From Septoria linicola (taxonomy: Eukaryota; Ascomycota; Dothideomycetes; Mycosphaerellales; Mycosphaerellaceae): 64,000 nucleotides of DNA. The first letter of the stretch is position 1. Every line of letters begins with the position of its first letter. The stretch is taken from NCBI GenBank assembly GCA_024114885.1, contig CP099418.1, positions 2,542,001 to 2,606,000 on the forward strand, read 5' to 3'. Both the position numbers and the translations under genes were made by a program. Shown one piece after another: positions 31,601-41,242 of the stretch. The notes under the pieces are model-generated. The model was not told where the DNA came from and made no database searches. It saw only the letters and a program-made list of their open reading frames with translations.

Positions 31601-34600
31601 GATACATTGAGGTACCAGCAGTCCACAGACACAGCTTGTGATCCCGACGACGACGGGGTTCAAAGCCCTGTCACAGACGTGAACAAGCCGGTATTGCAAG
31701 GTCTAGGAGCGTTCGGCACTCTCTACCCAATCGATTTCGGTATCAAGCCGTTGCCCGTTGGACAATACTTTGACCAAGACACCTTTGTTGGTCGCGGCGA
31801 GTTGCATGATGCCATTACGCTCGCATCACATAACCTCGATGTGCCGCGTGGTCATATGAGCGTGCACTTAGGTGATGACTTGTTGACCCTATCGGCCTGG
31901 AATGAAGACGTCTCTAGCGCACTCGCGCGAATATCTTCAACGATTGCTAGCCTGCTCAAGCAAAATCTCGGAGTGACTGGATACGCTTCCAGCGATGACG
32001 ACCGACAAACTCTTGCATATCTGCTCCGCTCGATCATCCGTTACTGTTCGAAGTGCCTACATTTTGTGGACCGAGTAGATCGTCAGACGTGCGTGGAAAG
32101 TCTTCAGCAATTCATCTTGAACCTGCAGGATGCGGTAGTTGGTTACCATGCTTCACCCGTCGCTGACAAGGACGTGATTACTCTGATTTTGGAGTGTCAA
32201 GTCATTCTGGCTTATCAGACGACTCAGCTGAGCAAGACGGAAAGCACGTTACAACACATTCGACACGAGCTTGGAGAACTTCTGTTTCAATCAGCGAGAA
32301 GTCTTAGAAAACATGCCCTGAGCAAGTGTTGCGAAACCCTGCAAAATTGGCACCATGGCGTGACTTCGGGCGCTAGGTGTAGGCTTGACGACAAACATGT
32401 CGTGCATACACTTGTTGTACTAAATCACACCGCAGAGGCACAGTCAGCAGATATGTCTTTGTGGGCAGTCGTAGAAGAAAGCTTGGCTATTGACATCAGC
32501 ACATCGTGCAGCATCAAGGAGCTTGATAAAGTGTGGCAATTTATGTTCGCACTTCTGCCGGCCCTCTGCATCAATGCCAGCGGAGCAATGCAAGACCCGA
32601 AATCTCGCCTTGCCAGGTCGACGGACTGGACACTTGTTCGCAAGCTGATCGCACGAGTTTTTGAGCTGTACGAGAACACGAGCTCGGTGCGAGGCTTCAG
32701 TGTCAACGTTTATGTACGGTCACTGCTGCATCGCTGCCACAAACTGATCGAGACATGGTGCTGGGCAAGGTGTGAAACCGCACTCTACCTCGTGTACGAC
32801 TTTTTCTCCAAACAGAGTCGTATGCTGTTGAAGAATGAGGAGTGCAGGGGCTCGCCTGGGTTTTTGGAGAATCTCAGCCATCGGCCACACCTGGACATCA
32901 TGCCTAACGACTTGTCGTTCCACATCTTTCTCAAGATGCTGGCGACAGGTCTAAAGGTTATGCGCGAGCAGCATGTCTATAGTGATCGGAAAATTGGTGC
33001 GAGCATCACCTATCGTATGATACCAACCCATGGGCGGACGTATCCGAAGGAGAAAGACATGGAACAAGACGACGTAGATGCTCTCCGCAGTCATCACGAT
33101 CTTCTTTGCACTCTGTACTACGCTTCGCCTCCTGGTCATCGAGCGGGACTTGAGATACTTCGGAATCTTGTCGATCACGCTCAGTGGCATCGTAGAGCAT
33201 GCCAGCTCAACATCAAAGCGTGGTCCATGCTGGCTGCCTTCCAATCTGCTACGCATGAGGCCATCGATGAGATGCAGCCGGTAATGGCATGGTACACTGA
33301 GATATTGCGATCGACTGTAAGTCAACACCGCTTGGCACGGTCCGAGGCCGAGCACGATTTTCATCATGCTAGAGGTAATGGTGCAGACATCACGGAGGCT
33401 TTTCTGTATGGGACTATTGCCACCAATCAATTGCAGGTTGCGCTCAGTCTCGCGGATGCACTCAGTGGTCTCAAACGAGCAATAGAGGTCGCTTCCAGTC
33501 TCGCCATCGTGCAAACACTGGTTCGGAAGTCGGAATTCTGGACTGTGTTGGAGCTGTTTGACACTTCGCAGCGCCGGCTCGTTCCTACCGCTTTTGAGGC
33601 ATTGAAAGTCATCGAAGCTGCTCTTTCTGCCGAGGCCAGGATGACAGGACAAGTCACTAGCCAGGCGAACAGTAGCAGCACTGATAGTCAGGAATTTGGT
33701 GACTTCAGTGCTCTCGATGAACTCGTGGCGACCAACGATACCGAGCAAATGGCTCATGCAACCACTGCAATCGATCTAGTGTCGCCCATGAGCTCGTTCC
33801 TGTCGAGCGTACTTGGTGCAGATCACTTGCCCGACGATGCGCTCCTCGAGCAGAGTGTGCATGTATGGATTCGCGTGGCAATGGAGCTGGTCAAGGGCGG
33901 AACAAGAACCTGGTCGAGCTATGTTGATGAGTATTCTCCGCACAGCTGGACACAAATGCGCGACACCAGGCAAAAGCGGAAGCTGACGCCTTATTACATG
34001 TCGTGTGTCATCGAGCAAGCAAGTTCCGATCACGCGGTGCGACAGATGGTGCTTACTAGCTGGTTGTGCTCTCTGGTCGAACGAGAGGCTGTGATGAAAT
34101 TCCAACACGTTCTCACAAGCAGTCTTCTCAATGTCTGCGATGATGAGGATCTACTACAGAACCTTCCCTTCGCCATCGATGCTCGGACAGGACGCTTCCA
34201 GATATCGCTCGAAGAAGTCCGCCAGAGCAGATTGTCACTACTCTCGGTTGTGTTAAGCAACATGCGGCGCAAGTTGCTGAAAACCCGGCTTGACTGCCCT
34301 ATGCACACGCCAGAAGTCAAAAATCAATATACAAGCATGCTTCGCCAGCTGATGAACGCCATGAAGCACAACTACCAGGAGCTACAAAGTGACAAAAGCG
34401 CCGATCTTGCAGACGAGAGCTTGCAAGGGGCCTATGTTGAATTTGTGCAAAACGTGATCTCCTTGTTGCAAGAACACACGACCGACTTTTGCCAAATCGA
34501 CAAGTTTTTCACAGACTCAAGTGTTTTCCCGCTACCCGCAACGGATCCGACATACGTCGTGGGCAAGCTAAGGGGCTACGCTCTGAAGCTGGAGGATCCT

Positions 34601-35479
34601 GGGCCTCGGCGAGAGCTGGCAATGTTCATACAGTCGGTGAACGAGCGTGCTGCATTGGATGGACAACAGCAATATCTCGTAACTCAGATGGCCAGCGCCA
34701 TGTTCAATGAAGCGGAGAATGGAGACAGCACTGCGCCCACATTACGACATGTGCTGTTGACAAGCATCGTTCCAGCCTACCTCGACAGCTCACTAAACTC
34801 TTCCTGTGGATGGGTCCTCTCATTGCCACTGCTTCAAGCTTGTCGACTAGTCCTGCGAGAGATGTTGTACGCAGTGGATATCAGCAGCCAGTCCAGCACT
34901 ACGACCATCATCGAAACACTTACGACTATCTTGCATAGCTTGTACGGTCGCTTTGATCAAGCGCTCACGCCAGGCGTCGCGATTGGCGATCCAGCAATCT
35001 TGCGGCTTCTCGGTGCGATGTGCGACGTGTGTACAGCCGCTCTGACCACAAGCTCTTATATTCAGAGATCTACTGGACGTGGCAAGGATCTGTTGCGCAT
35101 CATGCGAGCTCTATATGCCCAGAGTCGTGGGCTGCAACAGCGCTTACAGGACGAAGCCGTTTGTGATGGTCCAGAAAATCTGATCGCTGGTTTCGAACTT
35201 GCACGCCCGTGGGCCGATACCAGAGCGTTCGCCGAAAGACAAGTACACGATGCGATGAAGTTCTGGTACGAGGTAGATGGCAGGTACTATGTGCGGAGAG
35301 CAAACATTTCAAAGGAAGTCAAGCTCCAGCTTGGATGCTCAGCAGAGGAAGATGCGGCATTGCTGAATGCCATCTCAAACTTTCACAAGATATACGAGGC
35401 AACATTTGATGTAAGGCAAAGTCGGATGCAGCATATCGTCAATGAAGACATCTGTGGTATGGCGAACCTGGCGGTGTAA
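28625..35479 (+). CDS. mms22: Mus7/Mms22 replication-repair protein
   Basis: Substrate adaptor of the Rtt101-Mms1 (Cul4-like) ubiquitin ligase that protects stalled replication forks, acting downstream of H3K56 acetylation. A single exon of 2,284 aa. It begins with the family-typical MKRWQDRGEVQDSEDEE. Residues 1-1000 are disordered, Ser/Pro/Arg-rich, with acidic SDSDGED patches and basic KRTKR/KRRR nuclear-localisation-like clusters. The conserved Mus7/MMS22 core starts near 1030 (YPIDFGIKPLPVGQYFDQDTF) and runs as a helical repeat to the C-terminus. I chose the ATG at 28625 because the longer open frame upstream has no ATG and the motif starts here. An intron-free gene this long is unusual for the window. 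Confidence 0.92.
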   Translation: MKRWQDRGEVQDSEDEELMLDSPSPERPLKRTKRDVDIINNGHHDERLLSPCDATHGVDEEDEIAWLPAKVANTYGKKGKLTRPTRKQPTFASEQRASDTVEYTPKSISPLRTPSQLDSKQVESNYVSGESTEKERLLPASQSPPKPTSRESCEELDQSLPPPSTDPPPLAQTDPQMPSAPASVISEELFHPEPPATPLIFADDSAISDSDGEDLPDVRDLFAAARHKPISLASSSPLSERDVSPPAPLARHEESRYQGPAELATAQEEIDLHNELLRQSILDGHPTTRRSLRARKDIQLHPYLIDKAKYQRQCKERGIKPVRLVETQMQQDHSQDQPDNSQHSGLQSSSSTAAAPDDLLRGRPVACVRLDSASPPADHEFSIERTAKRRRINDRRGRAARQDVSDRLGEGNQMHYEAFSMPPSPPKTSSETSTPGVDHHARTQMASGFRRPPDLTPVALPTPNVSSQARRGRLTRESPTESIPASERRLERTRSRDITASDSEQGAASETEVESEGERIVQRLRREQKRIRGVLPASWLRIDFQARQQPKLASLLARPQLSTAVSPKDSHPQRGVAKRISSTRALAIKESDIATTNHDDSADSDDDSVQLIRTGLKQSHLPLHDDYAPSRPQATTDDADMENDFVDAMLAGPDRRLDSAQSASRQSRVTNKARKGPSNPFSEEQKTRQHSGRFHRAATRRNRNPAKAPLRSSVKLSIADTSGEVAATNSAIPPFVRLALRQARKLSDQGRHSPTHKVLCLATAEDTRDANSVLKSWREGTLVPQSRSAAYRSSRDSTPGDRDPAASLDSPIPRQRWPLAEVNGNVKERLTISTPGSQPDSRANPTNKTRRLRLQHRTVGAPWARATRLAYTGPDTAGRPRGMQIDTLPRGIRDAQLETLQDEFDQSHRAAAFERRMQCLTENVAVRGRRAFAANAQQPIYPWQAEADVGSAVPIHIGHGPAGESMADSHKDPQQRVMIHRPRKRQARRFDLDTLRYQQSTDTACDPDDDGVQSPVTDVNKPVLQGLGAFGTLYPIDFGIKPLPVGQYFDQDTFVGRGELHDAITLASHNLDVPRGHMSVHLGDDLLTLSAWNEDVSSALARISSTIASLLKQNLGVTGYASSDDDRQTLAYLLRSIIRYCSKCLHFVDRVDRQTCVESLQQFILNLQDAVVGYHASPVADKDVITLILECQVILAYQTTQLSKTESTLQHIRHELGELLFQSARSLRKHALSKCCETLQNWHHGVTSGARCRLDDKHVVHTLVVLNHTAEAQSADMSLWAVVEESLAIDISTSCSIKELDKVWQFMFALLPALCINASGAMQDPKSRLARSTDWTLVRKLIARVFELYENTSSVRGFSVNVYVRSLLHRCHKLIETWCWARCETALYLVYDFFSKQSRMLLKNEECRGSPGFLENLSHRPHLDIMPNDLSFHIFLKMLATGLKVMREQHVYSDRKIGASITYRMIPTHGRTYPKEKDMEQDDVDALRSHHDLLCTLYYASPPGHRAGLEILRNLVDHAQWHRRACQLNIKAWSMLAAFQSATHEAIDEMQPVMAWYTEILRSTVSQHRLARSEAEHDFHHARGNGADITEAFLYGTIATNQLQVALSLADALSGLKRAIEVASSLAIVQTLVRKSEFWTVLELFDTSQRRLVPTAFEALKVIEAALSAEARMTGQVTSQANSSSTDSQEFGDFSALDELVATNDTEQMAHATTAIDLVSPMSSFLSSVLGADHLPDDALLEQSVHVWIRVAMELVKGGTRTWSSYVDEYSPHSWTQMRDTRQKRKLTPYYMSCVIEQASSDHAVRQMVLTSWLCSLVEREAVMKFQHVLTSSLLNVCDDEDLLQNLPFAIDARTGRFQISLEEVRQSRLSLLSVVLSNMRRKLLKTRLDCPMHTPEVKNQYTSMLRQLMNAMKHNYQELQSDKSADLADESLQGAYVEFVQNVISLLQEHTTDFCQIDKFFTDSSVFPLPATDPTYVVGKLRGYALKLEDPGPRRELAMFIQSVNERAALDGQQQYLVTQMASAMFNEAENGDSTAPTLRHVLLTSIVPAYLDSSLNSSCGWVLSLPLLQACRLVLREMLYAVDISSQSSTTTIIETLTTILHSLYGRFDQALTPGVAIGDPAILRLLGAMCDVCTAALTTSSYIQRSTGRGKDLLRIMRALYAQSRGLQQRLQDEAVCDGPENLIAGFELARPWADTRAFAERQVHDAMKFWYEVDGRYYVRRANISKEVKLQLGCSAEEDAALLNAISNFHKIYEATFDVRQSRMQHIVNEDICGMANLAV

Positions 35480-36185
35480 AGCTTGCAGCGTGGCGGCGGC
35501 ATTGAAAGTACGCCCAGCGTCGATATATAGAGTACAGAGAACCATCATCATAACGCTCTTCGTGTCAATCCGACATTTCCCGAGCGTAGCCACTTGAATT
35601 CAGTTTACACTGCTTAGCCCAGTAGGAGCGGACCTCATTTGGGAGCGGCTAGAGGTCGATGCATATGAGAAGAACTTGATCAGCCCACTTAGCATTTCAA
35701 GGAATTGGGAGATGCAGCATGAGGCTTGTGACACTGGAAAAAAGAAGAAGCATTACTTTCCAACATCACGCTTCAGCTCTATAGCACTCACAAACCAAGT
35801 ACATGATATTGACGAGGTTGGAGATTCCATTGCGTTCATCACATGATGCTGTGTGATATTGCCATGTACCCATCGCCTCAGCGGTTCCCAGGTCGTCAAC
35901 CAGCATCAATAATGTCAGGTGGTCTGCACCGTGGCCTGTCCATGGCGGGCGAGAAACGCCACTAACTTAGACAATAATGAAGTCATGGAGCATGCTTACC
36001 GCCCCAGAGACACGTCTTAGTTGACCTGCCAAAAGCACTCTACGCACCTTAGCTACGTTGGCGATCCCAGTACCTACGTCTTGTGCCCCTCTTCCGATAT
36101 CGACGTTGCAAAAGAACAATAGTGATATACTTGTCCTACAAACACAGCTACAGTCGATTTCACAGTCTTAAAACCCGCAAACAAC
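35480..36185. other. Intergenic region
   Basis: A 706-bp gap upstream of the CsbD-like gene. One CCCCT (stress-response-element core) lies at 36086-36090, about 100 bp before the ATG. No gene seen. Confidence 0.45.
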
Positions 36186-36768
36186 ATGTCGGACTCGCAG
36201 AACACCAAGGGTAGCCACCCTAGTCTCGTTGGAGGCCATGCGCAGTACGTAAAGGGTCTTGGGGAGGTACGTTGTCATCCATGCTGGTGCAGCAGCAGCA
36301 GCGTCCGCACGACCGTCGTGGAAAGTGAGCTTGTTCGCTCGTTTGTCTACTCAAGCGAGTGCAGCTCATCATCTGGGCAGCCTAGCGAGGCCTTGAGGCT
36401 TGTCTCAGCACGACATCAATGCTTGCCACCCTCCATTCGATTACACTCGCTGACATGACGACCCGCAACAGGCAGGCGTAGCAGCAGTTACTGGCAACTC
36501 GGCCTGGCAACGATCCGCCGATCACGACAAGTCCGCTGGCGTCAACGCCATGAAGGCCGCCTCTGCCAACCGTGACCCTGACCAACAAGGGCTTGGAAAG
36601 GTTGAAGAGCTGGCTGGCAAGGCTGTTGGCTGCGAGGGCATGCAGCAGGAGGGTGCCGAGAGCGCCAACAAGACACAAAGAAGTGGCAGCACTAGCGAGG
36701 GTGTGCCGAAGGGTCAGAGCGGCGAGGGCAAGACTTATTACTCACGAGGCGAGGGTGTCGAGATCTAA
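36186..36768 (+). CDS. CsbD-like small stress protein
   Basis: Hydrophilic 125-residue protein. Exons are 36186..36266 and 36472..36768; the 205-bp intron, the longest found here, contains four GCA units at 36291-36302. The C-terminal part has the CsbD-like signature (LGKVEELAGKAVGCEGMQQEG) also seen in fungal stress-induced small proteins. The N-terminal GGHAQYVKGLGEAGVAAVTGNSAWQRSADHD resembles the fungal members' first repeat. Bacterial CsbD is a general-stress protein; the biochemical role is unknown. A CCCCT core upstream would suit stress induction, but such a short word is weak evidence. Confidence 0.78.
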
Positions 36769-37341
36769 GGGAGAGGGATAGTAGAAGCAGCATCAGACGA
36801 TATGACTTTTGAAAATAGTGCGTGACGAGGACACGCGTGGTCAATGAGATACGACACAGGGTGGTGCAGAGACGCCACTCCTTCCACCATGACTTTTATG
36901 GAGCATTCATCATCAGTATATCGTACCCACACTACGTCGCCTAATCGCCATGTGCTCCGTTCCTTAGCGATATCTCGAGCATTGTCTTGCTTCCTACGCT
37001 CCGTCTGCTGCTGCTGCGTCTAGCGCCCTTGCTTTGCTCGAAGTAGAGCTTACTCAAGTGTCGCCTCACACTCATGGCTTCTATCGCCCATTCTGTAGCG
37101 TTGAATCCCGAAGCCTTGATCTGCTCTGGGTCGTAGCTCTCTACGCGACGCCTAGGTGGCCAGGGTGAGACGGCCTCTGCCCAGACGGCGGGTCACGTCA
37201 AATGAAGTCGTCGTGCGCCTGAAGCTGGGTTGCAATCCGCGTCACTGTCGCCCTTGTATGTGTCCTCGACCTCTTCCGATATTGGAAGATCTGAAGTAGA
37301 CGAATGGGAATTGTGATCGTTGCCATCGATGCGCTTTATGC
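36769..37341. other. Convergent intergenic region
   Basis: A 573-bp gap holding the 3' flanks of the CsbD-like and Rieske genes. Nothing recognisable. Confidence 0.45.
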
Positions 37342-37968
37342 TCAGCCGAACTTCTTCTTTTCCTTTCTCCTCACCCAGACCTCCTCTTCAGTCTCGCCAA
37401 AGCCATTCTGACCACTTCTCACTTCGACCTCCCAGATCTGCAATCTGTAATTGCCACGATCGCTCTCGCCCGTATGGATGTCTAACGAGCACAAGTCAGC
37501 AATTGTCTTAGCCATAAAACAGGCCATTGTCATTGATGTCTTGCCAAACGACCAGCCATGCTTTGGGCATTCCACCCCAGCGCTCAGTACAACACCAAAG
37601 TCTTCGATATCGTACAGACTACCTCTACTCAAAGGAAAGTTCCTATGTGGACACGAGTGGTCAATCGCATGCAGCTGGCCTCGGTAGCGAAACACGAGGA
37701 TTTGAGGCTGGAAGCCAATGGTGTTTTGAGCAGCATCTGGTGTCAACTCGACAGCTGAGGAGGTTTCCGCGGCAGCAAGCTGGAAGATCTTGCAGGGAGT
37801 TGTGATTTCTGGGGAAGCAAATATATCTTCGGGATCGGGCGGTGCTTTCGTCGTGGACAGCTTTGTATTGCTGCCCTCTATGGGAGCGATGTCAGTGAAG
37901 GAGGACGCTTGGCCAGCGTAGATCCAGGGATTCGGTGTCGCTTTAGGTGGCGGCCTATATGGTTCCAT
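37342..37968 (-). CDS. Rieske-type 2Fe-2S protein with a GC-AG intron
   Basis: Small soluble-type Rieske iron-sulfur protein, probably an electron carrier or part of a non-haem oxygenase system; the partner is unknown. Cluster ligands are C106 and H108 (SCPHRNFPLSRGSLYD) and C134 and H137 (ECPKHGWSF). Exons are proposed at 37545..37968 and 37342..37481 (187 aa). The separating 63 bp begin GCAAGA, end GTTAG and read through in frame without a stop. Read as coding, they would insert 21 residues between HGWSF and DIHTGESDRGNYRL, a junction that is normally contiguous in Rieske proteins of this type. I therefore treat it as a GC-AG intron. There is no membrane segment or targeting signal. Confidence 0.85.
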   Translation of the reverse strand: MEPYRPPPKATPNPWIYAGQASSFTDIAPIEGSNTKLSTTKAPPDPEDIFASPEITTPCKIFQLAAAETSSAVELTPDAAQNTIGFQPQILVFRYRGQLHAIDHSCPHRNFPLSRGSLYDIEDFGVVLSAGVECPKHGWSFGKTSMTMACFMAKTIADLCSLDIHTGESDRGNYRLQIWEVEVRSGQNGFGETEEEVWVRRKEKKKFG

Positions 37969-38487
37969 TGTAGTCCAAAGCTGATGTGAAGAATAAATAG
38001 AATGAGTTATCAGTGAGCACTTATCGTGAGAGGCCGAAAGCCGTCGTCGGGTTTTGCTTTCCAGGCCTCCTCGGTCGCTCGACTACAGGCGCATCACGAT
38101 TCAGGAAACATCCGATGCTGATAGCTTGGCCTATGATTTGCATCTGGTGATGTTCAAGGAGTTCACGAGCGAAGTGGAGATTGAGGGCGACAAGTGTGGT
38201 GATCACATCATGACAGGCTTGGCAAGAGAGCTCTGGCACCGGCTTGAGAAATGGAACAGACTATGAAGAGTGCGAGAGCACATAGCAGATGGGCGCGATG
38301 CCAGCTGGGGATAAACACGGCACGATCGGCCATCCAACGAGCTTTTCAGCACAGCCGTCTCTCCTTATCCACGATCCTAATTGCAGACACTGTGAGACAG
38401 ACCACGATGTCGACCCGTCATCTTCATGCTGCGTCGCTTCTGTCATGTCGCATTCCGTCTTCCCACCTATGTAGACTTTGCAATCAA
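37969..38487. other. Intergenic region, Rieske gene promoter
   Basis: A 519-bp gap upstream of the Rieske gene. A plus-strand frame at 38054-38266 reads as moderately protein-like, but it has no recognisable family and no upstream exon that I can join. Confidence 0.4.
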
Positions 38488-38923
38488 TCATGCCTTTCCA
38501 CCTCTCTCATCCTCGAAACCAATCTGTACGGGCGACTCGGGAAATTCTTGCTTCGCTTGCGACTTTGCCCCGTGGTCTTTCTGCTCCGTTGCTATGCCGC
38601 CAGTATCCTTTGATCGTGCACTGTGAAGCAACAGAGTCAGTAAACAGGTTCTGCAAGACTCGATCTCCTCCCACTCATGCAGATGCCACTCACCTCCTGC
38701 CGGCTTTGCTTTCATAGGCCTGTACATTGGGCTCGTGGTCCTTCTCCAGGATATGCTTCTTGTTCTCCTTTGGACCTCCTACATCTGACTTGTGCAAATC
38801 GCCCTTCTCTGACGTGGAGCCTGCCTGCGAGGACGTTGTGGAGCTGAATGGTCGCGTGGTTCTGAAGGCTCTTGAGCTCGCTCTGCTGGCGGCGCGAAGG
38901 ACGTTCATGGACGGTGCGGACAT
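38488..38923 (-). CDS. Small predicted mitochondrial protein, unknown
   Basis: I cannot name this gene, but it looks real. Minus-strand exons are 38694..38923 and 38488..38620 (120 aa); the 73-bp intron has GTGAGT and CACAG borders. The N-terminus (about 1-28, NVLRAASRASSRAFRTTRPF) is Arg/Ser/Ala-rich without acidic residues, a classic mitochondrial presequence. The mature part is hydrophilic: GDLHKSDVGGPKENKKHILEK, DHEPNVQAYESKAGR, and after the join a KQEFPESPVQIGFEDERGGK end that resembles small conserved fungal mitochondrial proteins I have seen described only as hypothetical. It has no membrane helix or cysteines. Confidence 0.68.
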
Positions 38924-39281
38924 GTTGGTGGAAGTGTTGGAGCAAGCTTGGATGATGTGGTATGGTATGATAGCCTGTCGAGATTATGGCAAAACAAAGG
39001 AGTGCTATAGCAAGCTTACTGTTGAACGAGCGTCCGTTTGACGCGCTCGGCTATGCGACACAGCTGCTGCTCGCATGGCAGACAGCGGTCGATTGATTCA
39101 TGATGCTGTCATGATCGTGCCTGCCTGCCGCGAACAGATCGTCATTCGCCGATTGAGTTGCGGCTTGTCCCGCCATCTCACTCACAGGTTGACTCTGCAG
39201 GAACAGTCAAGTTAGTCCATCTCGCGCTTGTTGCAGCCTTTCTGGACGACTACATACTCTCTTCGACTTCCCGCAATAAAC
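38924..39281. other. Divergent promoter region
   Basis: A 358-bp gap between the small mitochondrial gene and pcc1. Nothing recognisable. Confidence 0.45.
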
Positions 39282-39818
39282 ATGGCCACTGTCGTCCAAG
39301 ATCCCGAGTTCCCCTGCTCACTGTACGCTCCATCGACTCCGCACAATCCTTGGTCAGTTGGCTGAGATGCGCGTAGCACGGTGCACATCCCATTTCCCAC
39401 CAATCGGCTGGCCACTGCTGCTCTTCGCACGCTGTCCGTCGACCAAGAGCTATCGCCGTTGGTCAAACGATCCTTCAGCCTTGTCGAGCCTGCTGCGTCC
39501 CTGAACAGCGAAGCACAACCCGCTCCAATTGATGCCTCATTGTGGGACACTCCACCCGTGCAATCGCCAGAGGCACCATCGGACATTGTCAAGCCGGTCG
39601 GTGGCTCACAAGACGAGCGAAAGACCGTGTTGAAGACCGACTACAAAGCGACGACCAATCGTATGTTGCGAGTATCTGTGAACGGCTTCTTCGAATCCTT
39701 GGGAACCATTATGCAGACTATGGAGGAACTTGATCTAGACGTGGTACACCAGCGAGGACTACAGAGCCTCGAAGGCGCTCAAGGTGTGGAGCATGGCTTG
39801 ACTGGGAGTACAGGCTGA
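39282..39818 (+). CDS. pcc1: EKC/KEOPS complex subunit Pcc1
   Basis: Dimerisation subunit of KEOPS, which makes the t6A modification of ANN-decoding tRNAs and affects transcription and telomeres. Exons are 39282..39322 and 39377..39818 (160 aa); the 54-bp intron is phase 2. The protein begins MATVVQDPEFPCSL and joins to TVHIPFPTNRLATAALRTLSVDQELSPLVKRSF, then LKTDYKATTNRMLRVSVNGFFESLG and the MEELDLDV end, all typical of Pcc1/LAGE3. Between the two conserved halves lies a Pro/Ser-rich insert of about 50 residues, so the protein is longer than yeast Pcc1 (about 90 aa). The insert may be a disordered loop or a missed intron, though I see no good splice pair. Confidence 0.88.
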
Positions 39819-41242
39819 GACTGGGGTCGGGATTTCAGTTCACTTCTTTCGCTGTGTTCTACGCCATTCCAGGTTTTTATGCCTGAATCTCCACATTGAC
39901 GAGGAGTTCCGGCAGCAAGGAGGGCAGAACAGACGCCATTGCGAGACAGCGCTGTTTAGCTGTATCTCTTCGCAAGCACCGTGTGCAGTGTTGCGGCACA
40001 AGATTCGCACAGAACGATGATGATCGAAAGCTCTGCTCAGTCCTAGCGACTTTGCGGATGGTCTACAGATAGAGGCAGGTAGGCGTCGTGCTGCTTTCAG
40101 TCGCTGAACCACAGCTTCAATCACGTTTCACATAGCTGCATCTAACATCTCAACTTTTCGGCGATCAGGCGCTAGGACCGTGTGGGAGACTTGCCTTACA
40201 GCTACGCTGGCACCGACGATCTATTCTGAGTGGCACGAGTCCCACTCTTGGCTTCATCCGCTGTCACCAAGCACGCACTCAGTGCGTGTGGTCGTGCCCT
40301 AGTTAGCAGCCGTCAAGAGATGCGAGGATCTGCACAGTTGAGCCAAGGGCCACCCCTGCCGATTGTGGAGGTATCTGCCGAGCAATGCGGGCCTTGCAAG
40401 GTTGGTGACGAGACCTGATCAGGGGACCAAGCACCTGAGAGCCCTTCGGCAAGTCTATGTTTCGAGGTTCCATCGCTTGAGTTGTGCAGGCTGTCGGAGC
40501 AAGACACGTTGTGCTGGCTAAGCGACGGCTGTTGCATGTCCCGACAATCAGCTGCAGTGCAACGAAACAGCCTGATTGTCATATCTGGATGACTAATTCC
40601 CACACATCGCGCGGGCCGCACAGCTGTTCAGCAGGAAGGTTCGCGGCAATGATCCATACTATTAGCAGAAAGCGAGGCGGATGAAGGATGAAGCGGGCTG
40701 AGGAGGGTTAATGCAGACCGGCGAGAGCCTTCGATACTGCAACGATCAAACAACGCAAGCATAATTCCCTGCCCTAAATGTATTCGGTGTTGCGACCTCG
40801 AGGATCCTGGACCGCCTACGAGTTCGTTTATTGCCAAGTGCGACCAGAGTGACCCACGACCTGCGGAAACGGATGAGGCGGAAGTATCGTGCCGTTCCCT
40901 TTCCAACGTCAGTTCTGCAGGATTACGTTGCACTTGATTCGATGGGTCACGACTACACGGCCAAGTATCGAATCACAATGTCTACAAGAGAAGCTAGGTG
41001 GATATTTGCTACCGATGAAACATTACTGCACCATGCGCACAGTAGTCGGTCATTTCCGAGGCTGGATAGACAGCGGTCCGAGAATCTTTATGCCTAAAAT
41101 GCACAATCATGGCGTGTGCTGAGCTGCAGGAGACCACATCCCAGTTTGAACGGAGGCGGAGCAGGTAGGTCTAGAGGACTGTCTGCATTTATACTCTGCG
41201 TTGCTGCCATCTCTGCAATAGATCATCTTCAGCAAGGAGAAA
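39819..41242. other. Gene-free stretch
   Basis: A 1,424-bp gap. Only overlapping short frames; no family feature, repeat or RNA gene seen. The right end is the P450 promoter, with a TATA-like TTTATACT at 41188-41195, about 48 bp from the ATG. Confidence 0.5.
41188..41195 (+). promoter_or_regulatory. TATA-like box of the first P450
   Basis: TTTATACT about 48-55 bp upstream of the P450 start codon. A weak match, listed because position and orientation fit. Confidence 0.3.

Noticed and set aside
38054..38266. Plus-strand ORF with a protein-like C-terminal half
   Set aside because: No recognised family, no joinable upstream exon, and it lies in the Rieske promoter. Left out for lack of support.
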